Assembly: GCA_035541215.1 (NCBI GenBank)
Contig: DATKNV010000026.1
Span: 1-7,169 of the forward strand
DNA from: DASZHJ01 sp035541215
GTDB taxonomy: Bacteria > Pseudomonadota > Alphaproteobacteria > ATCC43930 > CGMCC-115725
Length of the DNA stretch: 7,169 nt
Direction: 5' to 3'
Positions 1 through 6,284 of the stretch are shown here, one piece after another. How positions within the stretch are numbered: position 1 is the stretch's first letter; each line of letters opens with the position of its first letter. The notes beneath the pieces were generated by a model. It was given only the letters and a program-made list of their open reading frames with translations. It was not told where the DNA came from and did not search any database. Both the position numbers and the translations under genes were made by a program.

Positions 1-39
1 ACCCGCGTTCACCGCATCATCAAGGGAGGCTCGAGATGA
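1..39 (+). CDS. Possible 3' end of an upstream gene (partial)
   Basis: Reading from base 1, twelve sense codons (TRVHRIIKGGSR) end at a TGA at 37-39. That stop overlaps the ATG of the next gene in an ATGA arrangement, the usual form of translational coupling in compact bacterial operons. The piece is too short to identify. Given its position it could be the end of the missing ATPase or second permease of the polyamine-type transporter, but that is only inference. The reading could equally be chance, since any frame must stop somewhere. Confidence 0.3.
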   Translation, partial: TRVHRIIKGGSR

Positions 40-1097
40 AACCCCGTAATTCCCGCAGCAAGCCGTCGCTGATCCTCACCCGCCGCCGCCTGATCCAGGC
101 GGCTGCCGCCACCGGCGTCGCGAGCATGATCGGCCCGCGCGCCGCGCATGCGGCGGGCCGCTGCGTCGTCGGCACTTGGGGCGGCGACTATCAGAATCTC
201 ATTCAGAAGAACATCGTGCCGCTGATGCCCAAGGACATCGAGGTCATCTACGACACCGGGAACGATTCCCCGCGCAAGACCAAGATGCTCGCGGAGAAGC
301 CGCTGCCGCGCGGCACCATGGACATCTCCGCCCTCTCGCGCGCGGGAAGCTTCGAGATGTACAAGGCGGGGACGCTGCTGGAGATCGACTTCGGCAAGCT
401 CCCGAGCGCCAAGAACATCCTCGCGAAGGTCAAGGTGCCCTACGCGATCCCGCACATCTATTCCGGCCGCGTCATCCTCTACAATCCGAAGTTCATCACG
501 GAAAAGCCGACCTCCTACAACGATCTCTGGAACCCGAAATACAAGGGCAAGATCGGCGTGATCGACATCCAGTATCAGACCACGATCGAATCGGCGGCGA
601 TGATCGCCGGCGGCAGCATGAGCAACTACGAGCCCGGCAAGGCGAAGCTCATGGAGCTCAAGAAGCTCGACGTGAAGGTCGTACCCACCAACGAGGCGAT
701 GGCCCAGGCGCTCAAGACCGAGGACATCTGGATGTGCATCATGTGGAAGGCGCGCGGCGTCATGTGGCAGAACGCCGGCGTCCCCATCGAGATCGCCGCG
801 CCCAAGGAAGGCGTCGTGCTCTACATCTCCGACTTCACGATTCCCAAGAACTCCCCGAACAAGGAGAACGCCTACGCCTTCATGGAGGCGATGCTCAATC
901 CGAAGGCGCAAGAGGGCTTCATCGACGACATGGGCTACAACCCCACCGTCGAGAACGTCGAGCTCGCGAGCGCCACCGCGAAGCGCGTGGGCTTCACGAA
1001 GGAAGAGGCCGCCAACCTCGTGCTGCAGGACTACGACTATCTCGCCAAGAATGACGCCCAGCTCAAGGAGTGGTGGGATAAGGAGTTCAAGGCCTAG
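36..1097 (+). CDS. ABC transporter substrate-binding protein, spermidine/putrescine (PotD-like) type, Tat-exported
   Basis: Periplasmic binding protein that would capture a small solute and hand it to an inner-membrane ABC importer. The 353 residues are a usual length for this class. The N-terminus has a twin-arginine motif (TRRRLIQ, residues 15-21), a moderately hydrophobic Ala/Gly-rich stretch and a likely signal-peptidase site after AHA (residue 39), so export folded through Tat is expected. The mature protein starts CVVGTWGGDY, like family-1/PotD-type binding proteins. It carries the class-typical LWNPKYKGKIGVID segment (about 164-177), followed by an aromatic-rich ligand-lobe region with IWMCIMWKARGVMW. 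The start is supported by GGGAGG at 24-29, six bases upstream. The next cistron is a PotB-like permease, separated by a palindromic repeat. The ligand is unknown: this family also binds amino acids, opines and phosphonates, so polyamine should not be assumed. Confidence 0.93.
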   Translation: MKPRNSRSKPSLILTRRRLIQAAAATGVASMIGPRAAHAAGRCVVGTWGGDYQNLIQKNIVPLMPKDIEVIYDTGNDSPRKTKMLAEKPLPRGTMDISALSRAGSFEMYKAGTLLEIDFGKLPSAKNILAKVKVPYAIPHIYSGRVILYNPKFITEKPTSYNDLWNPKYKGKIGVIDIQYQTTIESAAMIAGGSMSNYEPGKAKLMELKKLDVKVVPTNEAMAQALKTEDIWMCIMWKARGVMWQNAGVPIEIAAPKEGVVLYISDFTIPKNSPNKENAYAFMEAMLNPKAQEGFIDDMGYNPTVENVELASATAKRVGFTKEEAANLVLQDYDYLAKNDAQLKEWWDKEFKA

Positions 1098-1114
1098 AGA
1101 TGAATTGGGCGCAC

Positions 1115-1177
1115 ACCCTCACCCTCCCATGGCTTCGCCATGGGCCCCAACCCTCTCCCACCTTCGGTGGGAGAGGG
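1115..1177 (+). repeat. Left repeat unit of the palindrome (63 bases, two hairpins)
   Basis: The unit reads as a 14-base arm (ACCCTCACCCTCCC), a hairpin tip (ATGGC TTC GCCAT), an 18-base shared arm starting GGGCCCCAACC, a second tip (ACC TTC GGT) and the closing GGGAGAGGG. Both hairpins are perfectly paired, with 8-bp and 12-bp stems. It matches the reverse complement of 1188-1246 everywhere except at the two tips. Confidence 0.85.
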
Positions 1178-1187
1178 ACGATATGAC

Positions 1188-1246
1188 CCCTCTCCCGCTA
1201 CGCGGGAGAGGGTTGGGGCCCGCGCGAAGCGCGGGAGGGTGAGGGT
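1188..1246 (-). repeat. Right repeat unit of the palindrome (59 bases, inverted copy)
   Basis: On the minus strand it reads the same 14-base arm, a tip GCGC TTC GCGC, the same 18-base arm, a tip GC GTA GC and the same GGGAGAGGG. The tips differ from those of the left unit in sequence and are each two bases shorter, but remain fully self-complementary. The stems are thus preserved by paired changes, and all 41 non-tip bases are identical between units. Confidence 0.85.
1233..1246 (+). promoter_or_regulatory. Shine-Dalgarno-like sequence of the permease, inside the right arm of the palindrome
   Basis: The purine-rich GGGAGGGTGAGGGT ends nine bases before the ATG at 1256. It is the only ribosome-binding-like sequence near that start. 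Because the same bases form the right outer arm of the repeat, pairing with 1115-1128 or use of 1233-1235 in the last hairpin could reduce ribosome access. The sequence is seen directly; any regulatory effect is inference. Confidence 0.55.
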
Positions 1247-1255
1247 CGGCAACGC

Positions 1256-2128
1256 ATGCGCGCTGCGACAGGCTTCTCCCGAATAACCGCCTCCGCGATG
1301 ATCGGCCCGGCCACCATCGTCGTCGTCATGCTGCTCGTCCTCCCCCTCCTCCTCCTCCTCCGCTACAGCCTCAACCGCTTCATCCCGGGACAGTTCATGG
1401 TGGAGGCGGTGACGGCGGAGAACTACCTCAAGGTCTTCTCCGACCCCTATTACCGGAACGTCCTCTTCGTGACCGCGGGGATCGCGGCGCTCTGCACGCT
1501 GCTCTGTCTCGCGATCGCCTATCCCGCGGCCTACCTGCTCGCGCGCACGCGCTCGCGCCACAAGAGCTGGCTCATCCTGCTGGTGGTGATGCCGCTCTTC
1601 GTGGGAAATGCCGTGCGCGCCGCCGGCTGGATCGTCGTCTTCGGGCAGCGCGGTGCCTTCAACTCGGCGCTGCAATGGCTCGGGATCATCGACGCGCCGC
1701 TCACGATCATGTACACGCCGCTCGCGGTGATCGTGGCGATCACGGGCTTCAACCTGCCTTTCATGGTGCTGACGCTGCAGAGCGTCCTCGAGGGCATCGA
1801 TCCCGCGCTCGAGGAGGCGGCGCTCGGCATGGGAGCGCCGCCGCTCACGGCATTCCGCAAGGTGACGCTCCCGCTCTCGCTCCCGGGCGTGGTCGCGGGC
1901 TCCATGCTCTGCTTCATTCTCGCGATGAACGCTTATGCAACGCCCGTGCTGCTGGGCGGTCCGCGCTTCCAGATGATGGCGCCGCTGGTCTATACCCAGA
2001 TCTCGGAGCAGGCGAATTGGCCGCTCGGCGGCGCGCTCGCGTTCGTGCTGATGATCGCGACCTTGCTGCTGACGGTCGGCGCCAATACCCTGGTGCAGCG
2101 CCGCTACCGCAGGCGCGGAGTATTGTGA
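1256..2128 (+). CDS. ABC transporter permease, PotB-like (binding-protein-dependent, EAA-loop family)
   Basis: Inner-membrane subunit of an importer, probably partnered with the binding protein encoded at 36-1097. The 290 residues show about six hydrophobic segments near 16-37, 68-95, 104-129, 148-174, 208-234 and 256-279. The ATPase-coupling EAA loop is clear: E187-A188-A189, three residues, G193, nine residues, then VTLP at 203-206, followed by LSLPG. This spacing is canonical for BPD_transp_1 permeases. The ATG at 1256 is preferred because the only Shine-Dalgarno-like sequence precedes it; an in-frame ATG at 1298 lacks one. The stop overlaps the next start (TGATG, with TGA at 2126-2128 and ATG at 2128-2130). 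Transporters of this class normally use two different permeases and an ATPase, and none of the missing parts lies between this gene and the enzymes downstream. Confidence 0.93.
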   Translation: MRAATGFSRITASAMIGPATIVVVMLLVLPLLLLLRYSLNRFIPGQFMVEAVTAENYLKVFSDPYYRNVLFVTAGIAALCTLLCLAIAYPAAYLLARTRSRHKSWLILLVVMPLFVGNAVRAAGWIVVFGQRGAFNSALQWLGIIDAPLTIMYTPLAVIVAITGFNLPFMVLTLQSVLEGIDPALEEAALGMGAPPLTAFRKVTLPLSLPGVVAGSMLCFILAMNAYATPVLLGGPRFQMMAPLVYTQISEQANWPLGGALAFVLMIATLLLTVGANTLVQRRYRRRGVL

Positions 2129-3186
2129 TGGACGGGAACGCAATCATCGTCGAGAGCCCCGCCGACTGGCGCGGGCCCGAGATTATGGCGCGGTGGGATT
2201 GGATCCACCGCTTTACCGCCGCGGAGATCGCGGAGCTCGATGCCGCGCACGAGACCGCACGGCGCCGCGGCAAGACGCTCTCGACGCTCACCGCGGAGGA
2301 TTTTCCGCTGCCGACGCTCCGGCCGGTTTTGGAGCGCGCGCTCGAGGCGCTGGAGAACGGGCCGGGCATCCAGCACTTCCGCGGCTTCCCCGCACTCGAC
2401 TACCCGAAGGAGGCGCTGCGGCTCATCTATTGGGGGATCGGCAAGCATTTGGGCACGGCCGTCTCGCAGAGCAAGGACGGCGATCTCCTCGGCGACGTCC
2501 GCGATTTCGGCGCCGACATCAAGACGCCCACGGGGCGCGGCTATCGCAGCAAGCAGGAGCTCGTCTTCCACGCGGATTCCTGCGACGTCGTGGGGCTGAT
2601 GGTGCTGCGCACCGCGCGGGAAGGCGGCCTCAGCAAGGTCGCGAGCTCGGTCGCGGCCCACAACGAGATCGCACGCCGCCGGCCCGACCTGCTGGAGGTC
2701 CTCTACCGGCCCTTCCATTGGAGCTGGCAGGGACAGGAGGCGCCGGGCGACCCGCCCTTCTATCTCCAGCCGATCTTCAGCCGGCATCTGGGCCGCCTCT
2801 CCTGCCGCTTGATCCGCGCTCACATCGAATCGGCGCAGCGCTTCCCCGAAGTGCCGCGGCTCGCCCCGGAGCAGATCGAGGCGATGGATCTTCTCGACGC
2901 GATCGTGGGGGACGAGACCTTCCACCTCTCCATGATGTTCGAGCCCGGCGACATCCAATTCCTCAACAACCACGTCTGCCTGCACGCCCGCACGGCATTC
3001 GAGGATTGGCCCGAGCCCGACCGCAAGCGGCATCTGCTGCGCATGTGGCTCTCCGTCGCGAACAGCCGCGAGCTCAGCCCGCTGATGTCCGCGATCTACC
3101 GGGACCGGCGTCCGGGCGTCGTCCGCGGCGGCTTTCCCTCGCGCACGGGGAGCCACCGCTACGAGACGCCCGGCGGCGCCGGATAG
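2128..3186 (+). CDS. TauD/TfdA-family Fe(II)/2-oxoglutarate-dependent dioxygenase
   Basis: Predicted cytoplasmic non-haem iron oxygenase (352 residues) that couples oxidative decarboxylation of 2-oxoglutarate to hydroxylation or hydroxylation-triggered cleavage of an organic substrate. The iron-binding triad is visible: H148 and D150 in FHADS, and the distal H286 in CLHARTAFED. R301 and R305 (KRHLLRMWL) fit the conserved arginines that bind 2-oxoglutarate in this family. An N-terminal segment of about 90 residues rich in Ala, Glu and Arg precedes GIQHFRGFP, where the double-stranded beta-helix fold begins; this layout resembles the clavaminate-synthase-like and TauD-like branch rather than TauD itself. 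The ATG at 2128 overlaps the permease stop and has GGAG at 2117-2120. In-frame sequence extends upstream to about 1675, but that lies inside the permease and is a shadow. The decarboxylase gene begins after a two-base gap, so the two enzymes are probably co-translated. Its substrate is unknown. Confidence 0.92.
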   Translation: MDGNAIIVESPADWRGPEIMARWDWIHRFTAAEIAELDAAHETARRRGKTLSTLTAEDFPLPTLRPVLERALEALENGPGIQHFRGFPALDYPKEALRLIYWGIGKHLGTAVSQSKDGDLLGDVRDFGADIKTPTGRGYRSKQELVFHADSCDVVGLMVLRTAREGGLSKVASSVAAHNEIARRRPDLLEVLYRPFHWSWQGQEAPGDPPFYLQPIFSRHLGRLSCRLIRAHIESAQRFPEVPRLAPEQIEAMDLLDAIVGDETFHLSMMFEPGDIQFLNNHVCLHARTAFEDWPEPDRKRHLLRMWLSVANSRELSPLMSAIYRDRRPGVVRGGFPSRTGSHRYETPGGAG

Positions 3187-3188
3187 CG

Positions 3189-4514
3189 ATGCGCGACTAC
3201 GTCGAGCGGCTCGTCGCGCGCGGGGAGATGCGCATCGTCGAGCGCGAGGTCGATCCCCGCCACGAGCTCGCGGCGGTGACGAAGCTCTCCCAGGCGGAGA
3301 GCGAGCTCCCGATCCTGTTCCGCCGCGTCAAGGGCAGCGCCTTTCCGGTCGTCACCAATCTCTACGGCAGCCGCGCGCGCCTCTGCGAGATGATCGGCGC
3401 CGCCGATGCCAATTTTCCCCGGCGCTGGCTCGAGCTCAAATCGGGCATGCGTCCCAGCGCCTCGGAGTTCCTGCGCCCCGTCGCCAAGCCCGCCGATCTT
3501 CGAGCCGGGCGTCTTTCCGATCTGCCGCAGGTCGTCTACTGGGAGCGCGATGCCGCGCCCTACATCACCTCCGCGATCTATCTCGCGAAGGAGCCCGACA
3601 CCGGCGTCGCCAATCTCTCCTTCCATCGCTCCATGTACGTGAGCGACGGAGAGCTCCGCATCCGCCTCGGCACCACGCACGACCTCACGCGCTATCAGGC
3701 GAAAGCGGAGGCGCGCGGCGAGGCCTTGCCCGCGGCGCTCCTCATCGGCACGGCCCCCGACATCTTCCTCGCCGCCGCGGCCTCGCTCCCCTACGAGACC
3801 GATGAGCTCTCGGCAGCGGCGCAGATCCGCGGCCGTCCCGTCGAGATGCGGCCCTGCGAGACCATCGACCTCATGGTGCCCGCGGACACCGAGATCGTCG
3901 TCGAAGGCGAGATCCTCCCGCACGTGCGGCGGCCGGAAGGGCCCTTCGGCGAGTTCATGGGCTATTACGTGCCTGAGGGCGACAACCACGTCTTCCGCGT
4001 GACGCATGTGAGCTGGCGCGAGAATGCGCTCTATCACGGGCTCCTCTGCGGGTCGCCCGAGGACCTGCGGCCCCTCGAGGAGGCGACCGCGGCGCGCATC
4101 TACGAGCATCTCCAGAAGCAGGTGCCGGGCGTCCGCCGCGTCGCCGTGCACTCGGCCTTGCTCTGCACGGTCGTCGCCATCGAGCAGCGCTATGCCGGCC
4201 ACGCGCGGCACGCGGCGCTAGCGGCGGTCGGCTCGCATCTCGACTACAACAAGTCCGTGATCGTCGTCGACGACGACGTGGACGTGCACGATCTCGACGA
4301 CGTCTGGTGGGCGTTCCTGACGCGGGGACGCGCGGACACGCGCGTCACCGTCATCCCCGACGTGCCCGGCTTCTACCGGGATCCCCAGCGCGACCATTGG
4401 GGCCGTCTGCTCATCGATGCGACGAAGCCCCAGGACCGCGCCGGGGAGTTCGAGCGCCGGCGCATTCCCGGCGAGGACCGCATCCGCCTCGCGGATTATT
4501 TCGGCAAGCGATAA
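3189..4514 (+). CDS. UbiD-family (prenyl-FMN-dependent) decarboxylase
   Basis: Predicted cytoplasmic (de)carboxylase of 441 residues acting on an unsaturated or (hetero)aromatic carboxylic acid with prenylated FMN. Every key position of the family can be placed using the Aspergillus Fdc1 residues as remembered: N142 and R147 in NLSFHR (N168, R173), H164 in GTTHDL (H191), E206 in TDELSAAA (E233), and E250 and E255 in PEGPFGEFMGYY (E277, E282). The offset is a constant 26-27 residues, which makes the match strong. N, H and E bind the metal and cofactor phosphate; the E-R-E set is catalytic. The protein is shorter than E. coli UbiD (about 497 residues). The start is fixed by the family-like beginning MRDYVERLVARGEM and by the two-base gap after the dioxygenase stop, although no clear Shine-Dalgarno is seen. 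The cofactor-making prenyltransferase (UbiX) is not in the window. A role in ubiquinone synthesis is unlikely given the transporter neighbours. Confidence 0.93.
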   Translation: MRDYVERLVARGEMRIVEREVDPRHELAAVTKLSQAESELPILFRRVKGSAFPVVTNLYGSRARLCEMIGAADANFPRRWLELKSGMRPSASEFLRPVAKPADLRAGRLSDLPQVVYWERDAAPYITSAIYLAKEPDTGVANLSFHRSMYVSDGELRIRLGTTHDLTRYQAKAEARGEALPAALLIGTAPDIFLAAAASLPYETDELSAAAQIRGRPVEMRPCETIDLMVPADTEIVVEGEILPHVRRPEGPFGEFMGYYVPEGDNHVFRVTHVSWRENALYHGLLCGSPEDLRPLEEATAARIYEHLQKQVPGVRRVAVHSALLCTVVAIEQRYAGHARHAALAAVGSHLDYNKSVIVVDDDVDVHDLDDVWWAFLTRGRADTRVTVIPDVPGFYRDPQRDHWGRLLIDATKPQDRAGEFERRRIPGEDRIRLADYFGKR

Positions 4515-4529
4515 CGCGGGGTCGACCGA

Positions 4530-5432
4530 GTGCTCCCTCAACTCGAGTCCCTCCTCGTCAACATGCTCGAGCAGGGATTCCTCTTCAGCTTCCTCGGCCT
4601 CGGCGTGCTCCTGACCTTCCGTTTCTTCCGCTTTCCCGACTTGACCGCGGAGGGCAGCTATCCCCTGGGCGGCGCGGTCGCGGCGACGCTGCTCGTCGGC
4701 GGCGTCAATCCCTATCTCGCGACTTTCGCCGCCGTCCTCGCGGGAGCCGCGGCCGGCACCGTCACGGCCCTCATCCACACGAAGCTCCGGATCAACAACA
4801 TCATCGCGGGCATCGTCGTGATGACCGCGCTCTACACCGTGAACCTCCGCGTGATGGGGCGCGCCAACGTCTCGCTGCTGAGCACGCCCGGCGTCTTCGC
4901 GGACGTCGCGAGCGCGATGACCGCGCTGGGCGTGCCCATGCGGGAGGACGCAGCGACGACGATCGCCGCGACGCTCGTCCTGCTGATCGCGGTCGCGGCG
5001 GCGCTCGTCCTCTTCCTCCACACCGATCTCGGCCTCGCCGTGCGCGCGACCGGCGAGAACGAGACCATGATCCGCTCCCTCGGCGTCGATACCGACGGGA
5101 CCAAGATGATCGGGCTCGCGATCTCCAACGGCGCGATCGCGCTCTCGGGCGCGCTCGTGGCGCAAAACCACGGCTTCGCCGACATCGGCATGGGGATCGG
5201 GATACTCGTGACCGGCGCCGCCTCCGTGCTGATCGGCGAGGCGATCTTCGGCGACCGCTCGATCGAGCGCTGGGTATTGGCGGCGATCGTGGGGGCGCTG
5301 CTCTACCGCCTGCTGGTGGCGGTGGCGCTCCGCGTCGGGCTCGAGCCCGTCGATCTCAAGCTCATCACGGCGGCGCTGCTGCTGGCGGCGCTCGCGGTGC
5401 CGCGCATTCGCGGCCGCCTGCTGCGGCGGTGA
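4530..5432 (+). CDS. ABC transporter permease of the TrpXYZ-like class (COG4120)
   Basis: Inner-membrane permease of 300 residues, related to branched-chain-amino-acid-type permeases (BPD_transp_2) and not to the PotB-type permease upstream. Family hallmarks are LEQGFLFSFLGLGVLLTFR near the N-terminus, FPDLTAEGSYPLGGA (residues 35-49), GLAVRATGENE (168-178), SNGAIALSGALVAQ (199-212) and GFADIGMGIG (215-224). It is almost wholly hydrophobic, with about eight candidate membrane segments. A GTG start at 4530 is chosen, 15 bases after the decarboxylase stop, with GCGGGG at 4516-4521. The in-frame ATG at 4563 would remove the first 11 residues and has no visible ribosome site. It is followed four bases later by its ATPase. 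Known members of this class carry tryptophan or other small organic solutes; the ligand here is unknown. Confidence 0.92.
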   Translation: MLPQLESLLVNMLEQGFLFSFLGLGVLLTFRFFRFPDLTAEGSYPLGGAVAATLLVGGVNPYLATFAAVLAGAAAGTVTALIHTKLRINNIIAGIVVMTALYTVNLRVMGRANVSLLSTPGVFADVASAMTALGVPMREDAATTIAATLVLLIAVAAALVLFLHTDLGLAVRATGENETMIRSLGVDTDGTKMIGLAISNGAIALSGALVAQNHGFADIGMGIGILVTGAASVLIGEAIFGDRSIERWVLAAIVGALLYRLLVAVALRVGLEPVDLKLITAALLLAALAVPRIRGRLLRR

Positions 5433-5436
5433 CGGC

Positions 5437-6234
5437 ATGCTCGTCCTCCGCAATCTCGCCAAGACCTTCCTCGCGGGCACGCCCAATGCCGCGACCGCCC
5501 TCGACGGCATCGATCTCGAGCTCCGCGACGGCGAGTTCGTGACGGTCATCGGCTCCAACGGCGCGGGGAAATCGACGCTGCTCAAGGCGATCGCCGGGCT
5601 CGTCGAGCCCGACCGCGGCAGCATCGAGCTCGACGGGCGCGACATCACCCGCGAGCCCGTCTGGCGGCGCGCCGCCCTCATCGGGCGTATTGCGCAAGAC
5701 CCGCAGGAGAGCACCTGCGCCGCGATGACCATTGCCGAGAATCTCGCGATGGCCCTGAAGCGCGGTCAGCCCCGCGGCCTGCGCCGCGCCGTGACGCCGG
5801 CGCTCCGGGAGCGGTTCCGGGCGGCGCTCGCGGAGGTGGGCCTCGGCCTCGAGGGCAGGCTCGATGCGCGCCTAGGCACGCTGTCGGGCGGGCAGCGCCA
5901 GGCAATTGCGCTCCTGATGGCGACGCTCACGCATCCGCGCCTGCTGCTCCTCGACGAGCACCTCGCAAGCCTCGATCCCAAGACCGGCGAGGCCGTGATG
6001 GCAATGACCGCAGGGATCGTCGCGGCGGGCCAGCTCACCACCCTCATGGTCACGCACAACATGCAGGAGGCGATCCGCTGGGGGAGCCGTCTCGTGATGA
6101 TGCATGCGGGGCGGATCATCCTCGACGTCGCCGGCGCGGAGAAGCCGCAGCTCACCGTCGCCGCGCTCGTCGAGAAATTCCACCAGGCGAGCCGCTCTGC
6201 GCTTGCGGAGGATCGCCTGCTTTTGACGCCGTAG
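5437..6234 (+). CDS. ABC transporter ATP-binding protein of the TrpXYZ-like class (COG1101)
   Basis: Cytoplasmic ATPase (265 residues) that powers the permease encoded immediately upstream. All nucleotide-binding motifs are intact: Walker A GSNGAGKST (39-47), Q-loop Q87, signature LSGGQRQA (149-156), Walker B LLLLDE (169-174), D-loop SLD (178-180) and switch histidine H207 in MVTH. The residue after the catalytic glutamate is His (DEHLASLD) instead of the common Pro, a form I recall as frequent in this subfamily. Four bases separate it from the permease stop, and there is no strong Shine-Dalgarno, so translation is probably coupled. It is unlikely to serve the PotB-like permease, whose partners belong to the PotA class, though sharing cannot be excluded from sequence alone. 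Confidence 0.95.
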   Translation: MLVLRNLAKTFLAGTPNAATALDGIDLELRDGEFVTVIGSNGAGKSTLLKAIAGLVEPDRGSIELDGRDITREPVWRRAALIGRIAQDPQESTCAAMTIAENLAMALKRGQPRGLRRAVTPALRERFRAALAEVGLGLEGRLDARLGTLSGGQRQAIALLMATLTHPRLLLLDEHLASLDPKTGEAVMAMTAGIVAAGQLTTLMVTHNMQEAIRWGSRLVMMHAGRIILDVAGAEKPQLTVAALVEKFHQASRSALAEDRLLLTP

Positions 6235-6236
6235 CA

Positions 6237-6261
6237 CCCGCCGACCTACCATCGCGGCGGG
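6237..6261 (+). other. Weak intercistronic hairpin
   Basis: CCCGCCG at 6237-6243 pairs perfectly with CGGCGGG at 6255-6261 around an 11-base loop, just after the ATPase stop. There is no following T run, so it does not look like an intrinsic terminator. It could act as a processing or stability element between the ATPase and binding-protein cistrons, or be chance in GC-rich DNA. Confidence 0.3.
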
Positions 6262-6271
6262 GATAGGATCG

Positions 6272-6276
6272 GGAGG
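6272..6276 (+). promoter_or_regulatory. Strong ribosome-binding site of the second binding protein
   Basis: A consensus GGAGG lies eight bases before the ATG at 6285, making it the best Shine-Dalgarno in the right half of the window. It sits in a short tandem repeat of GGATCGGG (6266-6273 and 6275-6282). It decides the start at 6285 over the in-frame ATG at 6291. Together with the 50-base gap, it suggests the binding protein is translated independently and probably at higher level than the membrane parts, which is common for importers. Confidence 0.6.
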
Positions 6277-6284
6277 ATCGGGTC

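Larger units (their letters stand above)
1115..1246. repeat. Compound palindromic repeat (BIME-like pair of inverted hairpin units) between binding-protein and permease genes
   Basis: This element fills most of the 158-base gap between the binding-protein stop and the permease start. Outer arms 1115-1128 and 1233-1246 are perfect 14-bp inverted repeats. Inner arms 1142-1159 and 1204-1221 are perfect 18-bp inverted repeats. Four local hairpins also exist: 1126-1133/1137-1144, 1151-1162/1166-1177, 1188-1198/1202-1212 and 1219-1225/1229-1235, each with a 3-base loop. It therefore parses as two inverted copies of one two-hairpin unit separated by nine bases (1178-1186, plus one C). This resembles REP/BIME-type intergenic repeats, which in general are dispersed in many copies; copy number here cannot be seen. 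It may stabilise or attenuate the polycistronic RNA. No T tract follows, so it is not a classic intrinsic terminator. Confidence 0.92.

Noticed and set aside
1115..1246. Intrinsic terminator between the binding protein and the permease
   Set aside because: The stems are strong but no T run follows, and the shape is that of two inverted repeat units. Partial attenuation remains possible, but a true terminator is not supported.
1098..1255. CRISPR-like or small-RNA gene in the repeat-rich gap
   Set aside because: The repeats are inverted, not direct with regular spacers, and no promoter or terminator pair is visible. The palindromic-element explanation accounts for nearly all bases.
1346..1360. 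Five CTC trinucleotides resembling a microsatellite
   Set aside because: They encode consecutive leucines in the first membrane segment of the permease and are explained by codon bias for CTC.
1675..2127. In-frame extension of the dioxygenase back to 1675, hinting at a fusion
   Set aside because: This stretch lies wholly inside the permease, whose EAA loop and membrane segments are in the other frame. The overlapping ATG at 2128 has a ribosome site, and the extension is low-complexity Arg/Ala/Gly sequence.
2193..3188. In-frame extension of the decarboxylase back to 2193
   Set aside because: It is a shadow frame of the dioxygenase. The UbiD-like protein begins with a family-like N-terminus at 3189.
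4307..5542. Long + strand open frame overlapping the second permease
   Set aside because: The translation is Arg/Pro/His/Ala-rich without any domain, while the permease frame shows clear family motifs across the same bases.
1094..5732. A series of long minus-strand open frames (1094-2143, 2104-3156, 3159-4211, 4218-5732; also 9-911)
   Set aside because: Each mirrors a convincing + strand gene. The translations are strings of Arg, Asp, Glu, His and Ala typical of antisense frames in GC-rich DNA, with no recognisable domain or membrane segment.
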